DNA of 19,980 nucleotides, from contig CAYFSI010000020.1 in assembly GCA_964345825.1 (NCBI GenBank), positions 1 to 19,980 of the forward strand, in the 5' to 3' direction. The notes beneath the pieces were generated by a model, which saw nothing but the letters and a program-made list of their open reading frames with translations, was not told the DNA's origin and did no database searches. Shown in pieces: positions 15,614-19,980 of this stretch (position 1 is its first letter; each line of letters opens with the position of its first letter). Source of the stretch: JAAYDH01 sp964345825 (lineage in GTDB: Bacteria; Bacillota_I; Bacilli_A; RFN20; CAG-826). The translations under genes were made by a program, and so were the position numbers.

Positions 15614-15644
15614 ATATCACGCAAGCAAAGGAGGACATTATTGT

Positions 15645-16715
15645 ATGTCAGTAAAAGTTGCAATTAATGGATTCGGTCGTATCGGCCGTTTAGCGTTCCG
15701 TCAAATGTTTGGTGCCAAAGGTTATGAAATTGTTGCGATCAACGATTTAACTTCACCCAAAATGTTGGCGCATTTATTAAAATATGATACAGCCCAAGGC
15801 GGATATGCCGGCTATATCGGTGAAAATCTTCACACAGTCGATTTCAAAGAAGCGGTCCTTGCTGAAGATGGCAAAACTGTTGTTGTTCCAGGAAGCATTA
15901 CCGTCGATGGTAAGGAAATCATCGTCTATGCGATGCCAAACGCCGCTGATTTACCTTGGGGCAAATTAGGTGTTGACGTCGTCTTGGAATGCACTGGTTT
16001 CTATACCACTAAAGATAAAGCTCTTGCTCACGTTAAAGCAGGTGCTCGTAAAGTTGTTATCTCTGCCCCAGCTGGCAAGGATCTCCCAACCATCGTCTAT
16101 GGTGTTAACGAAAAGATCTTAACCAAAGAGGACACTGTTATCTCAGCGGCCTCTTGCACAACCAACTGCTTAGCCCCAATGGCCAAAGCCTTAAATGATT
16201 TTGCTCCAGTTCAATCTGGAATCATGACCACCGTCCATGCTTATACCGGTGATCAAATGATCCTTGATGGTCCACATAGAAAAGGCAATTTACGTCGTGC
16301 TCGTGCAGGTGCTGCCAATATTGTTCCAAATTCCACTGGTGCCGCTAAAGCAATCGGCTTAGTTATTCCAGAATTAAATGGCAAACTCGTCGGCTCAGCT
16401 CAACGCGTTCCTGTGACTACTGGTTCAACAACCATCCTAGTCGCCGTTGTCAAAGGCAAGGATATCACTCCTGCCGCAATCAACGCCGCTATGAAGGCTG
16501 TCGCTAACGAATCATTCTGTTACACCGAAGATGAAATCGTTTCTAGCGATGTCATCGGTATGAAATACGGCTCACTCTTTGATGCCACTCAAACATTGGT
16601 CACCAAAATCGCTGATGATTTATATCAAGTCCAAGTCGTATCATGGTATGACAACGAATTCTCATACACCACCCAGATGGTCCGCACGATTAAATTCTTC
16701 TCAGAAATTCGCTAA
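15645..16715 (+). CDS. gap: Glyceraldehyde-3-phosphate dehydrogenase, type I
   Basis: Glycolytic enzyme converting glyceraldehyde-3-phosphate, NAD+ and phosphate to 1,3-bisphosphoglycerate in the cytoplasm. NAD-binding INGFGRIGR is at residues 7-15; Asp34 in AINDLT indicates NAD preference; the catalytic SCTTNCLAP has C171; H198 is in TTVHAYTGDQ; RARAGAANIVPNSTGAAKA and WYDNEFSYT are the phosphate-site and C-terminal marks. It resembles the streptococcal-type sequence in DQMILDGPHR and the ANESF-to-SLFDATQT stretch. At 356 residues it is about 20 longer than usual because of an insertion around residues 55-85. RVPVTTGS replaces the common RVPVPTGS. First gene of the gap-pgk-tpiA operon, with a strong promoter and ribosome binding site. 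Confidence 0.97.
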   Translation: MSVKVAINGFGRIGRLAFRQMFGAKGYEIVAINDLTSPKMLAHLLKYDTAQGGYAGYIGENLHTVDFKEAVLAEDGKTVVVPGSITVDGKEIIVYAMPNAADLPWGKLGVDVVLECTGFYTTKDKALAHVKAGARKVVISAPAGKDLPTIVYGVNEKILTKEDTVISAASCTTNCLAPMAKALNDFAPVQSGIMTTVHAYTGDQMILDGPHRKGNLRRARAGAANIVPNSTGAAKAIGLVIPELNGKLVGSAQRVPVTTGSTTILVAVVKGKDITPAAINAAMKAVANESFCYTEDEIVSSDVIGMKYGSLFDATQTLVTKIADDLYQVQVVSWYDNEFSYTTQMVRTIKFFSEIR

Positions 16716-16730
16716 CTGAAGTCGTGCTCA

Positions 16731-16790
16731 GGGTTTAGTTACCCGGTGTGACCCAATCTAATTGGCACCTGTGGTTATACATAGGTGCCT
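16731..16790 (+). promoter_or_regulatory. Structured gap-pgk intercistronic region
   Basis: Three hairpins can be drawn: GGGT/ACCC (16731-16744), CCAAT/ATTGG (16753-16765) and a strong GGCACCT/AGGTGCC stem (16764-16789), extended inward by GTG/CAT. The second and third share bases 16764-16765 and are mutually exclusive. Only TCTTT follows, so it looks more like an attenuator or mRNA processing/stability element than a full terminator. Confidence 0.45.
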
Positions 16791-16814
16791 CTTTCATAAA
16801 AAAGGAGACTTATT

Positions 16815-17540
16815 ATGTTAACAGTCGAAAAAATGCAAGTTAAAGGTCTACGCGTTCTCGTGCGTGTCGATTTTAATGTACCATTAAAAGGAGGGGTAAT
16901 CCGCGATGACAATCGCATTGTTGCCGCTCTTCCAACCATCAAAGAATTGATGAAAAAAGGTGCCCGAGTTATTTTATTTAGTCATCTTGGTAAGGTAAGA
17001 CACAAGGAAGCCCCAGAAATTATTGAAGAGGATAAAAAGAAAAACGATTTAGCTCCTATCGCTGTTCGCCTTGGTGAACTGCTCGCTAAATCAGTTAAGT
17101 TTGTTCCATTCACTCGTGGGGAAGAATTAACTAGAGCTGTCGCTGAATTAGCCGATGGTGAAGTTCTTCTTATGCAAAATACCCGCTACGAAAAGGGCGA
17201 AGAGAAAAATAATCCTGAATTAGCTACAATTTGGGCTGATTTAGCGGATGCTTATGTCATGGATGCTTTCGGTTCTGCTCACCGAGCCCACGCTTCAACT
17301 TATGGTGTTCCTGAAATCTTAAAGAGCGAAGGAAAACCAGTTGCGTGTGGATATCTTGTCGAGAAAGAAATTGCCAATCTAACACGTTGTGTCCACGTTT
17401 CGGAAAAAGATCGTCCATACATTGCCATTCTTGGTGGTTTAAAAGTATCGGATAAGATTAAGGTTATCGATGCTTGCCTTGATAAATGTGACAAAAGTCT
17501 CATCGGCGGAGCTATGGCATTTACTTTTCTTAAAGCTTAA
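16815..17540 (+). CDS. pgk: Phosphoglycerate kinase, N-terminal part before the internal stop
   Basis: 241 residues that would be made if the TAA is real. This covers the 3-phosphoglycerate-binding domain and the first strands of the nucleotide domain, ending in TFLKA. The missing part holds the GGGDS and STGGGAS nucleotide and phosphate loops, so the fragment should not be catalytic. See the whole-gene entry for the complete reading. Confidence 0.7.
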   Translation: MLTVEKMQVKGLRVLVRVDFNVPLKGGVIRDDNRIVAALPTIKELMKKGARVILFSHLGKVRHKEAPEIIEEDKKKNDLAPIAVRLGELLAKSVKFVPFTRGEELTRAVAELADGEVLLMQNTRYEKGEEKNNPELATIWADLADAYVMDAFGSAHRAHASTYGVPEILKSEGKPVACGYLVEKEIANLTRCVHVSEKDRPYIAILGGLKVSDKIKVIDACLDKCDKSLIGGAMAFTFLKA

Positions 17541-17687
17541 GGAAAGAAAGTCGGACTTTCACCAGTTGAAGATGATCAATTAGAATATGCTCGCACTTGT
17601 TTAGCAAAAGCTAAAGGTCGAATTGTTTTACCAGTTGATAGTGTCATTGGTGATGCTTTCTTACCGGAAGAACGTAAAACTGTCCAA

Positions 17688-18035
17688 GTGGTGAACATTA
17701 ATGATATTCCCGATGAATTTGAAGGTTTAGATGTCGGTCCTGAGACTGATAAAATGTTCGCCAGCCATATTAGCAAAGACAAGATGGATTTCTGGAATAG
17801 ACCAATGGGAGATATTGAGCAAAAAGAATTCCAAAAAGGAACCATTGCCATTTGCAAAGCTGTCAAAGCTCTCGATGGAAAAGCTTTTACCGTCTGTGGT
17901 GGAGGAGATTCCGCCGCTGCAATAAAGCAATTCGGATATGACAAAGATTTCTCTCACGTGTCAACCGGAGGCGGTGCCTCTTTAGAGATGATTGAAAATG
18001 ATGGCCATCTCCCTGGCATCGATATCCTCGGCTAA
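17688..18035 (+). CDS. pgk: Phosphoglycerate kinase, C-terminal part after the internal stop
   Basis: 115 residues from a GTG codon in the same frame as the N-terminal part. No ribosome binding site is seen at 17688, and the frame is open from 17541, so this is a remnant of the one gene rather than an independent gene. It includes GPETDKM, WNRPMG, GGGDSAAA and STGGGASLEM. Confidence 0.45.
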   Translation: MVNINDIPDEFEGLDVGPETDKMFASHISKDKMDFWNRPMGDIEQKEFQKGTIAICKAVKALDGKAFTVCGGGDSAAAIKQFGYDKDFSHVSTGGGASLEMIENDGHLPGIDILG

Positions 18036-18040
18036 GTGCT

Positions 18041-18796
18041 ATGAGAAGAAAATTATTACTCGGCAATTGGAAGATGAATAAACTTGCTAGCGAAGCAAAA
18101 GAATTCGCTATTGCAAGTCGTCCACTCGTCCAAAAAGCCATCTTAAACAACATCGATTTAGGCGTTGGTCCAACTTTCTTATCTTTAGCGAGTGTCAAAG
18201 AACACGCTGCTAAAGAGATGATTGTTGCTGCACAAAATGTCCATTTTGCCCCCTCTGGAGCCTTTACTGGAGAAATATCCATTCCCATGCTTTTGGAATA
18301 TGGTATTTCCTGGGTCATCATCGGTCACTCCGAAAGAAGAACATACGATCATGAGACAAGTGAGAAATGCAATCAGAAGATTGCTGCCTTGCTTGATCAT
18401 CATATGATTCCTGTCTACTGTGTTGGTGAAACACTGGCGGAATTCGAAAAGGGTCAAACCAAAACAGTGGTCGCTGAAGCTCTTCGTGTTGGCTTAAAAG
18501 GATTCACTGCTGAACAAGTGAAAGATATTGTTATTGCTTATGAGCCAATTTGGTCAATCGGAACGGGAAAGAATGCTTCCAGCGAGATCGCTGAAAATGT
18601 CTGCCACTTCATTCGTGAAATCTTAGCAGAATTATTTGGCGATGTTTCAAATAAAATTCGTATTCTCTATGGTGGATCAGTTAAACCTGAAAACATCAGA
18701 ACTTATTTATCTTGCCCAAATATTGATGGAGCTCTTGTGGGAGGCGCGTCCTTAAAAATTGAATCCTATGAGGCCCTTCTGAACAATATCATCTAA
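18041..18796 (+). CDS. tpiA: Triose-phosphate isomerase
   Basis: Interconverts dihydroxyacetone phosphate and glyceraldehyde-3-phosphate; cytosolic TIM-barrel dimer. 251 residues, the normal size. Catalytic residues are K11 in GNWKMN, H96 in GHSERR and E168 in YEPIW; the flexible phosphate loop is WSIGTGK (Ser where Ala is common), and YGGSVKPEN and GALVGGASL are the last phosphate-binding loops. It starts 5 nt after the pgk stop and no convincing ribosome binding site precedes the ATG, so it probably depends on ribosomes finishing pgk. That makes a premature stop in pgk potentially polar on tpiA. Confidence 0.96.
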   Translation: MRRKLLLGNWKMNKLASEAKEFAIASRPLVQKAILNNIDLGVGPTFLSLASVKEHAAKEMIVAAQNVHFAPSGAFTGEISIPMLLEYGISWVIIGHSERRTYDHETSEKCNQKIAALLDHHMIPVYCVGETLAEFEKGQTKTVVAEALRVGLKGFTAEQVKDIVIAYEPIWSIGTGKNASSEIAENVCHFIREILAELFGDVSNKIRILYGGSVKPENIRTYLSCPNIDGALVGGASLKIESYEALLNNII

Positions 18797-18805
18797 GGAG
18801 TATTT

Positions 18806-19561
18806 ATGAACGAAGGATTCTATAAAAAACCAGGAAATTTTACTTCCAACTCACAAGTTGATGTTCGATCATCTTCCTTTTTATCCAAAGTTTATGGATA
18901 TATGGCGATTGGCATTTTTATTTCTGCCATTGTGGCTTTTGCTTCCGCCTTTGGATTTGAAGCTTGGTTTGCTTCTGATCAATCGGAAACGGCATACATG
19001 ACTTATTTGTATGTTTTGATTGGATCATTTATTGGTTTACTCATCACTAGTATTGTCATCAACGTTGTTTCTCTACGCGGTAAACACAGCATCATTGTCC
19101 CTGCGATTATCTATTCCGTTTTGATGGGAGTTGTGTTCTCGGAATTCGTTTTGTTTGTGCCTTTCTATATTGTCGGCACAGCTTTTGCCATTACGGCGAT
19201 GACTTTCGGAATCATGTATTTCATCGGAAAAGTGGTGAAAAGAAACCTTAATTGGTTAGGAACACTCGGCTATGGATTATTGATGGGTGCTTTCATGCTT
19301 TCACTTTTCTTCTTTATTTTATATTTTGTTTCCCCGGGTGCCTTTGATTGGATGTATGTCCTTATTGATGGGGCTATCTTCATCGCCATGCTTTTAATTA
19401 CTATGTATGATGTTTGGCGCATCCAACAAATCGCCAATCGTGGTGGGGAAAGCAGCAATCTTGCTTTATATTGTGCTTTCTCTTTATATGTTGATTTTAT
19501 GTATATCCTGATGAGATTAATTTTCATTCTTGTAAGAACATTTGGCTCATCACGTCGATAG
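18806..19561 (+). CDS. Bax inhibitor-1 / YccA-family membrane protein
   Basis: 251 residues with seven hydrophobic segments after a polar ~25-residue N-terminus (segments at about 28-50, 64-86, 95-114, 115-137, 147-173, 180-198 and 218-245). C-terminal marks of the family are seen: the MLLITMYDVWRIQQI segment (Asp of the YD pair) and ALYCAFSLYVDFMYIL (usual SLYLDFINL). Family members such as YccA/YetJ are pH-sensitive calcium-leak channels or interact with the FtsH protease; the role here is not known. TAAGGAG overlaps the tpiA stop and precedes the ATG by about 5 nt, so it is the last gene of the glycolytic operon. A hairpin terminator follows. Confidence 0.9.
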   Translation: MNEGFYKKPGNFTSNSQVDVRSSSFLSKVYGYMAIGIFISAIVAFASAFGFEAWFASDQSETAYMTYLYVLIGSFIGLLITSIVINVVSLRGKHSIIVPAIIYSVLMGVVFSEFVLFVPFYIVGTAFAITAMTFGIMYFIGKVVKRNLNWLGTLGYGLLMGAFMLSLFFFILYFVSPGAFDWMYVLIDGAIFIAMLLITMYDVWRIQQIANRGGESSNLALYCAFSLYVDFMYILMRLIFILVRTFGSSRR

Positions 19562-19581
19562 ATCAATTATTAAAATCAAGT

Positions 19582-19604
19582 AAAGGTCAGGCAACTGGCC
19601 TTTT
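19582..19604 (+). terminator. Terminator after the BI-1-family gene
   Basis: AAAGGTCAG (19582-19590), GCAA tetraloop, CTGGCCTTT (19595-19603) with one T-G pair, then TTAAATT. A stable stem with a short T tract. Confidence 0.75.
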
Positions 19605-19614
19605 AAATTCTCAT

Positions 19615-19669
19615 GCGCGCGTGCGCTTATTAACAATTATTTTAATTGTAGCGCGTGTCATACGCGCGT
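19615..19669. repeat. GC-rich nested inverted repeat upstream of the rRNA promoter
   Basis: Three nested arms: CGCGCGT (19616-19622) with ACGCGCG (19662-19668), GCGCT (19623-19627) with AGCGC (19650-19654), and ACAATTA (19633-19639) with TAATTGT (19643-19649) around a TTT loop. The outer arms are alternating purine-pyrimidine and much richer in GC than the surroundings. No T-run follows, so it is not an ordinary terminator. It makes up much of the otherwise gene-free stretch 19562-19920. Confidence 0.7.
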
Positions 19670-19724
19670 TGGACAACCATTTTTCAGCAATAAAATTATT
19701 TTTGAAAAAAAGTAAACAAAGTGG

Positions 19725-19753
19725 TTGACTAAGTTTTACCGCCGAGTTATTAT
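19725..19753 (+). promoter_or_regulatory. rRNA operon promoter
   Basis: TTGACT (19725-19730), 17-nt spacer, TATTAT (19748-19753). An A/T-rich stretch at about 19690-19720 is placed like an UP element. The predicted start is near 19760, some 160 nt before the 16S gene. Confidence 0.8.
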
Positions 19754-19759
19754 ATCAAA

Positions 19760-19836
19760 GCGTGAATTGGGGAGACCTAAAAAATATTACTATGTAATAG
19801 CATAGTGATGCACGCAAACTGATCTTTGAAAACTAA
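19760..19836 (+). promoter_or_regulatory. rRNA leader with boxB-like hairpin and boxA-like antitermination site
   Basis: GCGTG (19760-19764) can pair with CACGC (19811-19815), enclosing the hairpin ACTATG-TAATAG-CATAGT (19789-19806). It is followed by GATCTTTGAAAACTAA (19821-19836), which matches the boxA-like TTCTTTGAAAACTA of Bacillus rRNA leaders used by the Nus antitermination complex. Confidence 0.65.
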
Positions 19837-19920
19837 ACAGATGTACAAACACAAAAACGTCAATTTAAATTTTTTAAATTAAAAAAACAAACCAGATAAT
19901 AAATATTGAACTAGAATACA

Positions 19921-19980
<60 letters not shown>

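Larger units (their letters stand above)
16815..18035 (+). pseudogene. pgk: Phosphoglycerate kinase gene split by an in-frame TAA
   Basis: The enzyme makes ATP from 1,3-bisphosphoglycerate in glycolysis. The frame runs from ATG 16815 (AAAGGAG upstream) to TAA 18033-18035, 406 codons, the normal length, with one internal TAA at codon 242 (17538-17540) and no shift. Before the stop: VRVDFNVPL, LFSHLGK, QNTRYEKGEE, DAFGSAHRAHAS, LGGLKVSDKI, MAFTFLKA. After it: GKKVGLSPVE, GPET, GGGDSAA, SHVSTGGGAS. Homologues usually continue FLKA-Q-G, so CAA to TAA is the simplest change. In the C-terminal part, WNRPMG (Arg at codon 329, AGA) replaces the conserved WNGPMG. A UGA or UAG recoding system does not apply to TAA. 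It is either a recent nonsense mutation, a sequencing or assembly error, or decay in the presence of another copy. Confidence 0.85.

Noticed and set aside
15577..15617. Canonical Rex operator (TTGTGA-N-TCACAA) at the gap or nifJ promoter
   Set aside because: Neither promoter has the TTGTGA/TCACAA half-sites in the right orientation; the dyads seen are of another type.
17538..17540. Genetic-code reassignment of TAA as an explanation for the split pgk
   Set aside because: galU, nifJ, uvrA, gap and other genes here end normally at TAA, so TAA is a working stop codon in this genome.
17576..18321. Overlapping minus-strand open frames opposite pgk/tpiA (up to 144 codons)
   Set aside because: They lie antisense to clearly conserved Pgk and Tpi coding sequence, show no family motif and have no start signal; they are by-products of plus-strand codon use.

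Overview
The window is an AT-rich chromosomal segment from a Gram-positive-type (Bacillota, Bacilli/Erysipelotrichia/Mollicutes-related) anaerobe. This is judged from the gene content (lgt, ppaX, trxB, rapZ and whiA in Bacillus-like order; pyruvate:ferredoxin oxidoreductase), the AAGGAGG-type ribosome binding sites and the start of a Bacillus-like 16S rRNA. The code is standard: UGA ends ppaX, rapZ and whiA, and Trp is UGG. The species cannot be named from the sequence.

Layout. 1-982: 3' part of a secreted-type 5'-nucleotidase/metallophosphoesterase, cut by the window edge. 1039-1114: tRNA-Lys(CTT) with its own promoter and terminator. 1313-2589: two-gene unit, a small protein resembling only the DNA-binding domain of Rex, then galU. 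2686-6270: nifJ (PFOR) as a single-gene unit with a strong promoter and a terminator. 6368-6715: small basic hypothetical protein. 6825-7319: small P-loop kinase, convergent with tRNA-Pro(GGG) on the minus strand; the two share a bidirectional terminator. 7564-15522: a tightly packed, mostly overlapping seven-gene operon uvrA-lgt-ppaX-trxB-rapZ-whiA-xre. 15645-19561: glycolytic operon gap-pgk-tpiA followed by a Bax-inhibitor-1-family membrane protein. 19562-19980: terminator, an unusual GC-rich nested inverted repeat, a strong rRNA promoter, a boxB/boxA-like leader and the first ~60 nt of 16S rRNA.

How it works together. gap, pgk and tpiA are the triose-phosphate segment of glycolysis, and nifJ takes the resulting pyruvate to acetyl-CoA with reduced ferredoxin. 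galU diverts glucose-1-phosphate into UDP-glucose for cell envelope glycans. The long operon combines DNA repair, lipoprotein maturation, pyrophosphatase and thiol-redox functions with envelope/division regulators (RapZ, WhiA).

The most unusual points are: (1) pgk is interrupted by one in-frame TAA while the rest of the gene stays open, and the same gene has Arg in the conserved WNGPMG motif; (2) RapZ lacks the Walker A lysine and the C-terminal GGQHRS histidine; (3) a Rex N-domain-only protein; (4) a GC-rich alternating purine-pyrimidine dyad just upstream of the rRNA promoter; (5) an Lgt with extra membrane segments and Leu at the position of E. coli His103. No CRISPR, insertion sequence, phage or defence system was seen. 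Most of the window is ordinary core genome.
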